Program-made: the position numbers and the translations under genes | Part shown: piece after piece, positions 18,320-27,248 of the stretch | How the letters are laid out: each line of letters begins with the position of its first letter | Numbering within the stretch: the stretch's first letter is position 1 | Assembly (NCBI GenBank): GCA_015233135.1 | Contig: JADFYH010000006.1 | Span: 1-64,000 of the forward strand | DNA: 64,000 bases | Direction of reading: 5' to 3' | Source of the DNA: Deltaproteobacteria bacterium | GTDB taxonomy: Bacteria > UBA10199 > JADFYH01 | The notes under the pieces: generated by a model | The model's database searches: none | What the model was told of the DNA's origin: nothing | Seen by the model: the letters and a program-made list of their open reading frames with translations, nothing else

Positions 18320-20096
18320 AAAACTTATGCCCAATATTTCCACCTCTTATTACCCCCCTTTACGCCTTAGAATTTTACGCAGTTTTTTGTGGGTCATCTT
18401 CAGTTTTATTACTCTGGGTTTTATTTTAGTCTCTGCTGTTTTTGTTACCAGTGGGATGACCCCAAAATTAATTCGTGTAAATTATGATTCGATCGCCGCG
18501 GCCCAGCAAATGCGAGAAGCCTGGGTCGCGCTCAGACATCCGGAAGAATATTTACAAAAAGATCCTCAGCCCTGGAAGGATCAGTTTGAAAATGCCCTTT
18601 CCTCAGAAGAAGAAAACATTACGGAGCCTGGAGAAAAAGAAATTGCCCTGCAAATTCGATCTCTCTGGAATTCAAATAAAGAAAAAACAACCTTCACTTC
18701 TGTGGAAGATTTCCATCAAATGCTGGTTTATCTCAATCAGGTGGTTGAGGTGAATGAAAAAGGAATGTTTTCTCTGGCTTCTCAGAGTCGAATTTTGAGT
18801 CAGAAAATTTTTTACGGCTCTTTGGCATTTTTCTTACTAACGGTCTTACTCACTATTTATTGGGCAGATCAACTTTCGTTTCGACTTGCCCAGCCCATTA
18901 AAAACATTGCTGAAATTTTGCGAAGCAAACCCAGTCTGGTCAAGCCCTTGAAACTTCCTGAAGCCAATACCCTGGAACTTTCAATTTTAAACAAACAACT
19001 CCTCGACCTCTGGGATCAACTCAGCCAGTTGAATAAACTCAATCTCCAGCAACTGGTAGCCCAGAGGAATCAGCTGGAAACCATTCTCTCTTCCGTGGAA
19101 GATGGTATCCTGGTGCTTAACAATGAAGAAAAAGTGGTGCTTTGCAACGAAGGTTTTGCCCTGCTCTTCGGAATGGAAAGTGAAAGCATTATCTACAATT
19201 CCTGGAGGGATTTACCGAGTCTTCACGAAAATTATCTTCGTCTTCGAAATTTTTTGAGCCCCGAACTTACTACTCAAAATTCTATCGAACTCAATATCGA
19301 GGGAATCAAAATAGTTTTTGCAGCGCGATTTCGTAAAATTTATGACGATCAAAATCACCCTATTGGTTCTCTTTATTTGCTTCACGATGTCACTCAAAAA
19401 CTGGGGATGCAGCGTTTGAAGGAAGAATTTATTTCTGTGCTTTCTCACGAAATCAAAACTCCTCTTCAATCTTTGGGCATGGCAGGAGAACTGCTGATGA
19501 ATCGCAAAGAAAAGCTGGATGCAGATTCTCAAACGCTGGTTGAGACCATGAATGAAGACATCTCTCGAATTCGGGCCATTGCCAATGATTTTATTCAAGT
19601 GGGACAACGAGAGACTTCTTACCTCAAATTAAATTTGGAAAATCTCTGCCTCAATGAAGCGCTGCAAGAGTGGATCAAGCCCTTTCGTGTTTTAGCAAAG
19701 GATAAAAACATCCAGCTTCAATTATTAGAAGCCACAGAAAAAATCTGGGTGAATGTCGATAAAATAAAATTTCCCTGGGGCATATCCAATTTACTCTCCA
19801 ATGCCATTCGTGTTTCGGATAGCGGAACCACGATACAAGTTTCCCTTTCCCTGAAAAATCAAAAGGTTTGCCTGGAAGTAGCCGATGAAGGCCCTGGCAT
19901 CTCCGCTCAAGCCGAAAAAAATATTTTTGAACCTTATTATCAGGATTCTAAAAACAAACAGAATACGCGCGGCTTTTTGGGAATTGGTTTAACCATTGCC
20001 AAAGAAGTGGTAGAGGCCCATGGAGGAAAAATCGAATATCAGAACAGACAACCTACAGGGGCAATTTTTAGGATAGAACTTCCAGTTTTGGGTTAG
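18309..20096 (+). CDS. Membrane histidine kinase with PAS domain
   Basis: A 595-residue sensor kinase. It has two membrane helices (about 27-50 and 172-190) around a periplasmic domain of about 120 residues, then a HAMP-like linker, a PAS domain at about 255-365, a HisKA domain with SHEIKTPL (H380), and a HATPase domain with NLLSNAIR, DEGPGI and GFLGIGLTIAKEVVEAHGG. It starts inside the kdpD-like gene and is followed 13 bases later by the sigma-54 response regulator, so the three form one operon. It probably replaces the missing kinase half of KdpD. Confidence 0.85.
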   Translation: MKNKKLMPNISTSYYPPLRLRILRSFLWVIFSFITLGFILVSAVFVTSGMTPKLIRVNYDSIAAAQQMREAWVALRHPEEYLQKDPQPWKDQFENALSSEEENITEPGEKEIALQIRSLWNSNKEKTTFTSVEDFHQMLVYLNQVVEVNEKGMFSLASQSRILSQKIFYGSLAFFLLTVLLTIYWADQLSFRLAQPIKNIAEILRSKPSLVKPLKLPEANTLELSILNKQLLDLWDQLSQLNKLNLQQLVAQRNQLETILSSVEDGILVLNNEEKVVLCNEGFALLFGMESESIIYNSWRDLPSLHENYLRLRNFLSPELTTQNSIELNIEGIKIVFAARFRKIYDDQNHPIGSLYLLHDVTQKLGMQRLKEEFISVLSHEIKTPLQSLGMAGELLMNRKEKLDADSQTLVETMNEDISRIRAIANDFIQVGQRETSYLKLNLENLCLNEALQEWIKPFRVLAKDKNIQLQLLEATEKIWVNVDKIKFPWGISNLLSNAIRVSDSGTTIQVSLSLKNQKVCLEVADEGPGISAQAEKNIFEPYYQDSKNKQNTRGFLGIGLTIAKEVVEAHGGKIEYQNRQPTGAIFRIELPVLG

Positions 20097-20109
20097 AGAA
20101 AATAAATTT

Positions 20110-21456
20110 ATGAGCAATTCTTACTCCGTCCTCCTCGTAGACGATGACAAAAATATCCGCCAAACCTTAAGCCTCAGTCTGAAAGAAAATGGCTTTGAGG
20201 TGAGCAGTGCTGCCTCTGTCGATGAAGCGATTCAACTGCTTAAGACTCAGACTTTCGATTGGATGCTCACTGACTTTCGCTTGGGAGAAAAAACAGGCCT
20301 GGATTTAATCCAAAAAGCAAAAATACTTACGCCGGCTTTACTCATGGTAGTGATGACGGCCTATTCCTCCATTGAAAATGCGATCACGGTCATCAAAGAA
20401 GGGGCCTTTGATTATCTTCCCAAGCCCTTCACCCAAGCACATTTGCAGCATCTTACGCAAAAAATACGCAGCTTTCTGGAACTCAAAAAAGAAAACGAAA
20501 GCCTCAAACAAGAAAGCCTCAAAAGAGATTATTTTTCTGGTTTTACTTCTCCCGCCAGTACTCGACTCGAAGAGTTCATTCGCAAACTTGCCCCCAGCGA
20601 TTGTACCATTCTTCTGTTGGGAGAAAGTGGAACGGGGAAAAGTGAGCTCGCCAAATTGATCCATCATTATTCTCCTCGAGCCCATAAACCTTTTGTGACA
20701 GTTTATTGCACCACTTTGACCGAGTCTCTCGTAGAGTCTGAACTTTTTGGTCACAAAAAAGGTTCTTTCACAGGAGCCCTTCAAGATAAAAAAGGGAAAT
20801 TTGAAATCGCCAGCGAAGGCACTTTGTTTCTGGATGAAATTGGCGATCTGTCTCCCAACGCGCAAGCCAAACTCCTTCGCTTTCTGCAGGATAAAGTCTT
20901 TGAAGCGGTAGGAAGTAACGAGGAAATCAAGGTCGACACGCGTGTGCTCGTCGCGACTAACAAGGACTTAGCAGAAGAAGTCTCCCAAGGTAAATTTCGA
21001 GAAGATCTCTATTATCGACTGAATATTTTTGAATCTCATTTGGTTCCCCTTCGATATCGCATGGAAGACCTGCCGGTTTTTATCGAACACTTTTTTGAGG
21101 AGTTTAAAAAACGCGGGATTTTAAAAGACAAACCCCTTCTCTCCGCAGAAATCCTGAAGGCCTTTCAGGATTATTCCTGGCCTGGAAATATTCGCGAACT
21201 GCACAATGTTTTGGAACGCCTGGTGATCTTATCTGCCCAGCGAAAAATTAAAATGGAAGATCTGCCGGATGCCCTGCTCAAGAAAAAAGTGGAAAACAAA
21301 AAACAGGAGCATGGCCTCATCAGCTTGGAACAGCTGGATCGCAGACACATTGAATATATTTTATCCCAGGAAAGTAATTTGGAAAAAGCCGCTGAGATTT
21401 TAGGGATTACTCCGGTGACGCTGTGGAGAAAACGGAAGGAATATGGGTTGAATTAA
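20110..21456 (+). CDS. NtrC-family sigma-54-dependent response regulator
   Basis: A 448-residue activator. Receiver domain at 1-120 with phosphorylation site D55 and acidic VDDD at 10-13; AAA+ sigma-54 domain at about 145-370 with Walker A GESGTGKSE, a GSFTGA loop (residues 218-223; consensus GAFTGA), Walker B LFLDEIGDL and the arginine-finger region REDLYYRLN; C-terminal Fis-type helix-turn-helix (LEKAAEILGITPVTLWRKRKEYG). By position it is the partner of the upstream kinase and probably activates the divergent kdp promoter. KdpE, the usual partner, is an OmpR-type protein, so this is a different solution. Confidence 0.92.
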   Translation: MSNSYSVLLVDDDKNIRQTLSLSLKENGFEVSSAASVDEAIQLLKTQTFDWMLTDFRLGEKTGLDLIQKAKILTPALLMVVMTAYSSIENAITVIKEGAFDYLPKPFTQAHLQHLTQKIRSFLELKKENESLKQESLKRDYFSGFTSPASTRLEEFIRKLAPSDCTILLLGESGTGKSELAKLIHHYSPRAHKPFVTVYCTTLTESLVESELFGHKKGSFTGALQDKKGKFEIASEGTLFLDEIGDLSPNAQAKLLRFLQDKVFEAVGSNEEIKVDTRVLVATNKDLAEEVSQGKFREDLYYRLNIFESHLVPLRYRMEDLPVFIEHFFEEFKKRGILKDKPLLSAEILKAFQDYSWPGNIRELHNVLERLVILSAQRKIKMEDLPDALLKKKVENKKQEHGLISLEQLDRRHIEYILSQESNLEKAAEILGITPVTLWRKRKEYGLN

Positions 21457-21509
21457 AGCCTTGCTTGACTTCCCTAGCCATTCTTCTAAAATTTGCCACT
21501 GGCTTGACC

Positions 21510-21776
21510 ATGCAAAATCATTTCGTCTACATTTTGGAAACTGCCAAAGGCCCCTATTACATAGGTTACACGACGGACATTGAGAAAAGAATGAGGGCCC
21601 ATCGGAGTGGTAAAGGGTCAAAATTTGTACGCGCTTTCAAGTTTGGACAATTGTTGTATCAGGAAAGGCATCTCACAAAATCAGGGGCTTTAAAGCGAGA
21701 AGCTGAGATAAAAAAATGGGATCGAAGTCAAAAAGAAACGCTTATTTTTGGAAAGGAGGAGGGTTATGGCCGATGA
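21510..21776 (+). CDS. GIY-YIG nuclease domain protein (UPF0213/YhbQ-like)
   Basis: An 88-residue single-domain protein. FVYILETAKGPYYIGYTTDIEKRMRAH is the GIY-YIG core, here with YIL and YIG, then the conserved R and the late E of the KREAEIKKW helix. Family members are small putative DNA endonucleases of unknown role. I chose the ATG at 21510 because the domain starts there. It overlaps the next gene by 11 bases. Confidence 0.85.
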   Translation: MQNHFVYILETAKGPYYIGYTTDIEKRMRAHRSGKGSKFVRAFKFGQLLYQERHLTKSGALKREAEIKKWDRSQKETLIFGKEEGYGR

Positions 21777-22095
21777 AATTGCATTAAATTTATTGATAGA
21801 TGATAAGTTTATTGAACTGAACAACTTAATTGATTCTCGAGGGGGTGAAGTAGATCTTTCAAATGCAAATATTCGGGCTCGAGATTTGAGAGGTTGCCAT
21901 TTTAAAAAAGCAAACTTGAGAAATACTTACCTCCGCTTGAGCGATCTGAGGGGGCTGGATCTTTCACAAGCAGACCTGGAGGGTGCCAGTATGCGTGATG
22001 CGAAAGTCAGCGGGGTTTATTTTCCAAAAAATATTGATCCACAAGAAATCTATTTGAGTCTGCGTTTCGGAACCCGAATGCGCATAAGGGCCTAA
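21766..22095 (+). CDS. Pentapeptide-repeat protein
   Basis: A 109-residue protein. Residues about 28-85 carry A(D/N)LxX pentapeptides (VDLSNANIRARDLRGCHFKK, ANLRNTYLRLSDLRGLDLSQADLEGASM), which build a right-handed quadrilateral beta helix. Role unknown; some members mimic DNA or bind gyrase, but this one is short. AAGGAGG lies just upstream of the chosen ATG. Confidence 0.75.
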   Translation: MADEIALNLLIDDKFIELNNLIDSRGGEVDLSNANIRARDLRGCHFKKANLRNTYLRLSDLRGLDLSQADLEGASMRDAKVSGVYFPKNIDPQEIYLSLRFGTRMRIRA

Positions 22096-22101
22096 ACAAA
22101 C

Positions 22102-22137
22102 GGATGTCATCCTCCCTGCTTTTCTAAGATGACATCC
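22102..22137. terminator. Hairpin between convergent genes, possible terminator
   Basis: GGATGTCAT and ATGACATCC form a perfect 9-bp stem with an 18-base loop, in the 66-base gap between two convergent genes. There is no T tract on either side, so a terminator role is tentative. Confidence 0.35.
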
Positions 22138-22161
22138 ATGAGATTAGTTTCGAAGTCAAAC

Positions 22162-22425
22162 CTACCATCTTGTGTGAAAACGTTCATGCCAATAACGAGG
22201 ATGCTTCTCTTCTCTTTCCCATCGATGTCTCCTGTACTCGTGTCTTGCATAATGGGGATGATATTCTGGCTGTTCCTCGACATACCTTGGTTCCGCATAG
22301 GCATAAACTGGTGCGGGAAAACCCAGGCTGAAAGAAAATGAAGCATGAGCTTCTGAGTTTTTGGAGGGGATACTCACCAAGAGTAAGGCCGCCAAAGCAA
22401 ATGTACTGAGTATTAAGCGTTTCAT
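22162..22425 (-). CDS. Small secreted His/Arg/Tyr-rich protein
   Basis: An 87-residue protein with a signal peptide (MKRLILSTFALAALLLVSIP, likely cleavage after SEAHA) and a mature part rich in His, Arg, Tyr and Glu (RHEYRRHRWEREEKHPRYWHERFH). No family recognised; such composition suggests metal or polyanion binding, which is only a guess. The ATG at 22425 has GGAG 6 bases upstream. The 276-base gap to the next gene on the right holds only A/T-rich DNA and no clear RNA gene. Confidence 0.65.
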   Translation of the reverse strand: MKRLILSTFALAALLLVSIPSKNSEAHASFSFSLGFPAPVYAYAEPRYVEEQPEYHPHYARHEYRRHRWEREEKHPRYWHERFHTRW

Positions 22426-22701
22426 TTTATTCTCCTTTTCTAGGTTTGCATTGCATACTCTCTGACTAAGCAAGGTAGCATATTCCCTGCCAAACCTAGA
22501 TCTGAAAACAAGCTAATGAAATGAAACGATTATTTGGATAGGACAGAACTTGTGAAAAAAATAAGGTGGGGAAAAACGCTATAAGATGCGTATTTTTTCT
22601 ACAGGCTTTGATACTTTTTTACTTAATCTTACAAAATATATTCCGTTAGGTCATTCAGTAGGTGGCGTCTGACGAAGATTTAAAACCTTCAGGAGCATGA
22701 A

Positions 22702-24141
22702 ATGAAATTTAATAAGAAGAGTAACGTCGCGATCTTTCTCTCTTTCTGTTTCATGCTTTCTTTTTCAGCCTATCTTGCCTGCAGCGGTTCCAATTCAACA
22801 AATAGTGACAGCCGCAACCAAACAACCGACAGCACTGGCAACAGCAGTGGGGGCTCAAACGGCAGTGGGGGTTCAGTCAATGGAGAAGGCAGTGGCGGAT
22901 CAGGAACGACTCAGGGAAATTTAAGTTCGGTTGCAAGCTCCTGGAGCAATGGTGCCCCACCCGATTTGGGAGCTTATCACCCCTTTCTTTCGAGCAATGA
23001 CTGGTATACCAACATATCAAACGCTTCTGTAGATGCAGATTCCGATAATATTATCGCGGATGTGACTGCAGATAACGGGGGCACTTTAAATCTTCAACCC
23101 GATTTCGGTTCAAGCCTTTTTCTGGGAAACCCCATAGGAATTCCCTACGACGTTGTTTCTAGTTCATCGACTTCCATGACAAACATCACTATTGGTGAAA
23201 ATGGATATCCAGAGGAGAGTGATCCTGGTCCCAACAATTCCACCGATAGAATCCCCATTCCAGCTCCCCTTCCCAGCAGCACTCACATTGAGGGAGGAAA
23301 TGATCACCATGTCCTACTAATTGATAAAGACAACTATTGGCTTTATGAAATTTATCATGCTGTAAACAATAGGTCGTCCTGGACTGCAGATCAAGTAACG
23401 CTTTGGGATCTGCAAGACAATACCAAAAGGCCCTGGACTTGGACCTCAGCGGATCAGGCCGGTCTTTCGGTTTTTGCAGGATTAGTGCGTTACGATGAAG
23501 TACAAAATGCCATCGCCTCTAACGGAGATATGGGGCATGCCATTCGGGTCACTGTCAGTAGAACTTTAGAGGCCTTTATTCCCCCCGCCTCTCATCCCGG
23601 CGGTGGAAATGATCCCACTGCGCATTCAGCAAAAATGGGAATGCGTTTTCGATTGAAATCGAGCTATCTACAAAGTCATTTGTCCGATTTCAGCCCTCAA
23701 AATCAGGTCATCCTGAGAACCCTTGCTAAATATGGAATGATTGTTGCTGATACAGGAAGTGATTTCCTGATTTCTGGAACCCAAGACGCACGTTGGATTG
23801 AAGAGGAGTCCTTAGGGGGAATTGCACAACTCTTAAATGTCCCAGGATCTGCTTTTGAAGTGGTAGCACACAGCACAGAATACACTCGTGCAAATGCACC
23901 AACCGGAAATGCCCCAATCCTCAACTCTTTTTCAGCCAACCCCGCAAGCATCGTGAGGGGAGCTAGCGTTACCTTGAACTGGAATGTCTCAAATGCATCC
24001 ACAGCCATTATCACTCCCGATATCGGCCCCGTTCGGGGTTCTTCGATAAGCATCCATCCAAGCTCATCGGCTACCTACACCCTTTATGTCACTAATGAGT
24101 TTGGGAGATCCTCAGGGACAGTCAATGTGAATGTAGAATAG
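22702..24141 (+). CDS. Secreted lipoprotein with Ig-like C-terminal domain
   Basis: A 479-residue protein. Signal peptide ends in a lipobox AYLAC (C27), so it is a lipoprotein. A Ser/Gly/Asn-rich spacer (about 28-80) follows. The core (about 85-390) has PIGIPYDVV, HIEGGNDHHVLLIDKDNYWLYEIY, GLVRYDEV, KMGMRFRLK and FSPQNQVILRTLAKYGMIVAD, a pattern I recall from secreted actinobacterial and soil-bacterial proteins of unknown function. The end (about 398-479) is an Ig-like domain (SFSANPASIVRGASVTLNWNV...TYTLYVTNEFG). It probably binds an extracellular polymer; enzymatic activity is unproven. Confidence 0.75.
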   Translation: MKFNKKSNVAIFLSFCFMLSFSAYLACSGSNSTNSDSRNQTTDSTGNSSGGSNGSGGSVNGEGSGGSGTTQGNLSSVASSWSNGAPPDLGAYHPFLSSNDWYTNISNASVDADSDNIIADVTADNGGTLNLQPDFGSSLFLGNPIGIPYDVVSSSSTSMTNITIGENGYPEESDPGPNNSTDRIPIPAPLPSSTHIEGGNDHHVLLIDKDNYWLYEIYHAVNNRSSWTADQVTLWDLQDNTKRPWTWTSADQAGLSVFAGLVRYDEVQNAIASNGDMGHAIRVTVSRTLEAFIPPASHPGGGNDPTAHSAKMGMRFRLKSSYLQSHLSDFSPQNQVILRTLAKYGMIVADTGSDFLISGTQDARWIEEESLGGIAQLLNVPGSAFEVVAHSTEYTRANAPTGNAPILNSFSANPASIVRGASVTLNWNVSNASTAIITPDIGPVRGSSISIHPSSSATYTLYVTNEFGRSSGTVNVNVE

Positions 24142-24246
24142 CAAGAAGGACATTTCTTTACTGTGCCGCAATCCAAACAATTCCCCTTGATCAATTTTGG
24201 AAAAAAAGCTTTAGCAGCCCGACTTAATCTCTAAGAAAGGCTTTGT

Positions 24247-24714
24247 ATGTCTAAACGTGTTATTTCCTTCCACTATCAACTCACCAATAACGACGGAGAA
24301 GTATTGGATTCCTCAAAGGGACATAGCCCTTTGGCCTTTATCGAGGGCTCCCAGCAGATTATTCCAGGTCTGGAAAAAGAGCTTCTTTCATTGCAGACAG
24401 GAGATAAAAAGAAGGTGTTGGTAAAAGCCGCCGAGGCCTATGGCGAAAGAGACAACAAATTCGTCATCAGTGTTCCTCGAGACAAATTTCCTCCAGATGT
24501 AGTGGTGGGGGATGAATTTCAAAACAGTGAAGATGAGCACAGCATGCCTTTCAAAGTGATCTCGGTAAATGAAGGCTATGTAGAGCTGGATGCGAATCAT
24601 CCCTTGGCAGGTGTGGATTTGACCTTTGATGTGGAACTTATCGATATTCGACCTGCAAGTCAGGAGGAATTGACCCATGGCCATGTACATGGTGAAGGGG
24701 GACATCCTCATTAG
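24247..24714 (+). CDS. slyD: FKBP-type peptidyl-prolyl isomerase, SlyD-like
   Basis: A 155-residue FKBP/SlyD protein. FKBP parts are at 1-70 and 120-140, with the inserted chaperone flap between (RDKFPPDVVVGDEF..), and the C-terminus is a short His-rich tail (HGHVHGEGGHPH) able to bind nickel. Signatures are EGSQQIIPGLEKELL and AYGERD. It acts as a cytoplasmic folding helper and metallochaperone. The tail is much shorter than in E. coli SlyD. Confidence 0.9.
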   Translation: MSKRVISFHYQLTNNDGEVLDSSKGHSPLAFIEGSQQIIPGLEKELLSLQTGDKKKVLVKAAEAYGERDNKFVISVPRDKFPPDVVVGDEFQNSEDEHSMPFKVISVNEGYVELDANHPLAGVDLTFDVELIDIRPASQEELTHGHVHGEGGHPH

Positions 24715-24752
24715 GACTGTTCATAGGGAAGAATTTCGCTTAGAATGGGGAA

Positions 24753-24956
24753 ATGAACTTAAGTCTGGGCTCCGTTTTCATCAGCCTCATTTTTAGTATC
24801 GTCGGAATTTCCGCCTGGCGTTATGGCAAGGCAAAGGCCAGTGGTCGGCACATGTTGTTGGGGGTAGCACTGATGGCCTACAGCTATTTTGTTCCCAATG
24901 AATGGGCGAGCCTGGCGGTGGGATTGGGTTTGAGCCTTTTCCTGTTTTTCCTTTGA
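24753..24956 (+). CDS. Small two-helix membrane protein
   Basis: A 67-residue protein with two predicted membrane helices (about 5-22 and 33-66) joined by RYGKAKASGRH. It matches a widespread family of small proteins often labelled amino acid transport protein without evidence. It ends 7 bases before the MFS gene and may be its partner. Confidence 0.6.
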   Translation: MNLSLGSVFISLIFSIVGISAWRYGKAKASGRHMLLGVALMAYSYFVPNEWASLAVGLGLSLFLFFL

Positions 24957-24963
24957 ATCTGCC

Positions 24964-26178
24964 ATGAAAAATAGCCTCTTTCAATCCCCCTCCTTCCTCT
25001 ATTATCTCTCTGCTCGTTTCCTGGCTCTATGTGGAAACCAGATGATTGCCGTCGCCTTGGGTCAGTATTTGTATGAAAGAACTCACAATCCTCTCCATTT
25101 GGGATATCTGGGGCTTTCACTTTTTTTGCCAAAGATTCTTTTTACCCTCCTGGCAGGGCATGTGGCTGATCAGTACAATCGTCGAGATATCATTGTCATT
25201 TGTCGCCTGCTGCAGTTTCTGATTATGGGGCTCATTTATGTTTTTTATCTTCAAGGTTTTAGTCCTCTTTCATTCATCTACATCCTTCTATTTATAATGG
25301 GGGCAGCCAGTACTTTTGATGGACCTTCCGGGCAATCTTTACTGACTCAGCTGATTCCCGAACAAAGCTTCGCCCAGGCAGTCACCTGGAATGCCTGGGC
25401 CATGCAAATGGCCTTCATCCTTTCTCCAGTAGCCGCAGGATTTTTATACGCGACCACTTATAGTCCCCGACTTTGTTTTCAAGCAATTTTAGTTTTAAGA
25501 CTACTCTCCTTTTTACTCGCGATAGGAGTGAAGGCAAAAAAGCTCGATACCGCAAAAGAAAAACTTTCCTGGTCTACTGTTTTTGCGGGCTTACATTTTA
25601 TCTGGCAGAAAAAGATTTTACTCGGCATTCTCAGCCTGGATTTGTTCGCCGTTCTGCTCGGTGGTGCCGTGGCTTTAATTCCCATTTTTGCAAACGATAT
25701 TTTAAAGATTGGCCCCCAGGGTTTGGGTTTCCTCCGCGCAGCACCGGCATTGGGAGCGGCCTCGATGTCTCTTTTTTTGGCCTTTAGAGAGCCTATTCAA
25801 AAAGCGGGAAAGAGTTTATTTGTGGCGGTCGGATTGTTTGGATTTTTTACGATTCTGTTTGCCCTCTCCACCCATTTTTATTTATCCCTTTTTTGTCTTT
25901 TTTCTTTGGGTGCCTCAGATATGATCAGCGTAGTCATTCGGGGTGTACTGGTACAAACCGAAACCCCTGCCCAAATGAGGGGAAGAGTGAGCGCCGTAAA
26001 TTTGATTTTTATTAATGCCTCCAATGAGCTCGGAGAATTTGAATCCGGCGCAACCGCTGCCTGGTTTGGGGTGATCCCCTCCGTACTATTAGGCGGAATT
26101 GGAACTCTTGCGGTAGTCGCTTTATGGTCTAAATTTTTTCCTGAAATGAAAAACTATGGAGCCCTCCAAAAAAATTGA
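24964..26178 (+). CDS. MFS transporter (EntS/MFS_3-like)
   Basis: A 404-residue major facilitator with about 12 helices. The first-half loop 2-3 motif GHVADQYNRRDIIVICR fits MFS signature A, and FDGPSGQSLLTQLIPEQSFAQAVTWNA is typical of the MFS_3 group that includes EntS. Expected role is efflux of a small molecule; substrate unknown. Its end overlaps the aat start by 23 bases. Confidence 0.8.
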   Translation: MKNSLFQSPSFLYYLSARFLALCGNQMIAVALGQYLYERTHNPLHLGYLGLSLFLPKILFTLLAGHVADQYNRRDIIVICRLLQFLIMGLIYVFYLQGFSPLSFIYILLFIMGAASTFDGPSGQSLLTQLIPEQSFAQAVTWNAWAMQMAFILSPVAAGFLYATTYSPRLCFQAILVLRLLSFLLAIGVKAKKLDTAKEKLSWSTVFAGLHFIWQKKILLGILSLDLFAVLLGGAVALIPIFANDILKIGPQGLGFLRAAPALGAASMSLFLAFREPIQKAGKSLFVAVGLFGFFTILFALSTHFYLSLFCLFSLGASDMISVVIRGVLVQTETPAQMRGRVSAVNLIFINASNELGEFESGATAAWFGVIPSVLLGGIGTLAVVALWSKFFPEMKNYGALQKN

Positions 26179-26812
26179 ATTTCCCCCTGTGGAATGGGCT
26201 GCCCGAGATGGTTTGCTGGCCATGGGAGGAAACCTTGAACTGGAAACTCTACTGAGTGCTTATCAGCATGGGATTTTCCCCTGGCCCAGCAGCGACGGAT
26301 TTTTGCTCTGGTTTTCGCCCCCCAAGCGTGCCATTTTGGAGTTCAGTGAATTTCATTTCCCCAAACGCTTAAAACAATATCTGAAAAAAACCGCTTTCGA
26401 ATTTCGCGTGAATACCAATTTTAAAGCAGTCGTCGAGGCCTGTGCCCGAAGTAAAAATCGTAAAAAGGGAGAAGGCACCTGGATACTTCCCGAAATGGTG
26501 GAGGCCTACTCCAAACTTCATGAGGCGGGATACGCCATCAGCTTTGAGGCCTACAATGCAGCAGACAAGCTGGTGGGCGGCTTATATGGTGTAAAAATAG
26601 CGAACTATTTTGCGGGTGAAAGCATGTTTTATCGGGAATCGTTTGCTTCCCAATTTGTAATGTTACAAACGGTAAACTATCTTGCTTCTCTTGGCTTCAC
26701 CTGGATGGACGTTCAAGTGCTCAATCCACATCTGCAGAAATTTGGAGTGAAAGAGATTAAGAGGGCTTTGTTTTTGGAAAAGCTGAATTTAATATTGCGA
26801 GAAATAAAGTGA
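26156..26812 (+). CDS. aat: Leucyl/phenylalanyl-tRNA-protein transferase
   Basis: A 218-residue Aat, which adds Leu or Phe from tRNA to N-terminal Arg or Lys for N-end-rule degradation. Signatures are GLLAMGGNLELETLLSAYQHGIFPWP, LLWFSPPKRAILEF, GEGTWILPEMVEAYSKLHEAGYA, GLYGVKIANYFAGESMFYR and WMDVQVLNPHLQKFGVKEI. Normal length; overlaps the MFS gene end, implying coupling. Confidence 0.95.
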   Translation: MEPSKKIEFPPVEWAARDGLLAMGGNLELETLLSAYQHGIFPWPSSDGFLLWFSPPKRAILEFSEFHFPKRLKQYLKKTAFEFRVNTNFKAVVEACARSKNRKKGEGTWILPEMVEAYSKLHEAGYAISFEAYNAADKLVGGLYGVKIANYFAGESMFYRESFASQFVMLQTVNYLASLGFTWMDVQVLNPHLQKFGVKEIKRALFLEKLNLILREIK

Positions 26813-26842
26813 CGTGGCAGTCCCCGACAACGGAGCGTATTT

Positions 26843-27238
26843 ATGTCTTTTAAAGAAATTATCCAGCAACTCAAGTTCGACGACAAAGGCCTTATTCCCG
26901 CCATCATGCAAGATGCAGAAAATGGCGAGATATTGATGTTCGCCTTCATGAACTCTGAAGCGGTAGAAAAAACCCTCACTTCCGGCTTGGCCAATTTTTA
27001 TTCCAGATCCCGAAATAAAATGTGGGTAAAAGGCGAAAGCTCGGGCCACACTCAGGAAGTCAAAGAAGTCTATTTTGATTGCGACAAGGATGTCCTGCTC
27101 GTCAAAATCAAACAAAATGTGGCTGCCTGTCACACCGGATATCGAAGCTGTTTCTTTAGTAGAATTGATCTGCAAAAAGAGAGCGTAGAAACCGTGGGTG
27201 AAAAAGTGTTTGAGGAAGAAAAGGTATATAAGAAGTAA
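26843..27238 (+). CDS. hisI: Phosphoribosyl-AMP cyclohydrolase
   Basis: A 131-residue HisI, third step of histidine synthesis. Motifs are MQDAENGEILMFAFMN, ANFYSRSRNKMWVKGESSGH (substrate binding), DCDKDVLLVKI (Mg2+ binding) and ACHTGYRSCF (zinc cysteines). It lacks the HisE pyrophosphatase domain found in fused forms. No other his genes are in the window. Confidence 0.95.
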   Translation: MSFKEIIQQLKFDDKGLIPAIMQDAENGEILMFAFMNSEAVEKTLTSGLANFYSRSRNKMWVKGESSGHTQEVKEVYFDCDKDVLLVKIKQNVAACHTGYRSCFFSRIDLQKESVETVGEKVFEEEKVYKK

Positions 27239-27248
27239 TTTTCCAAAA

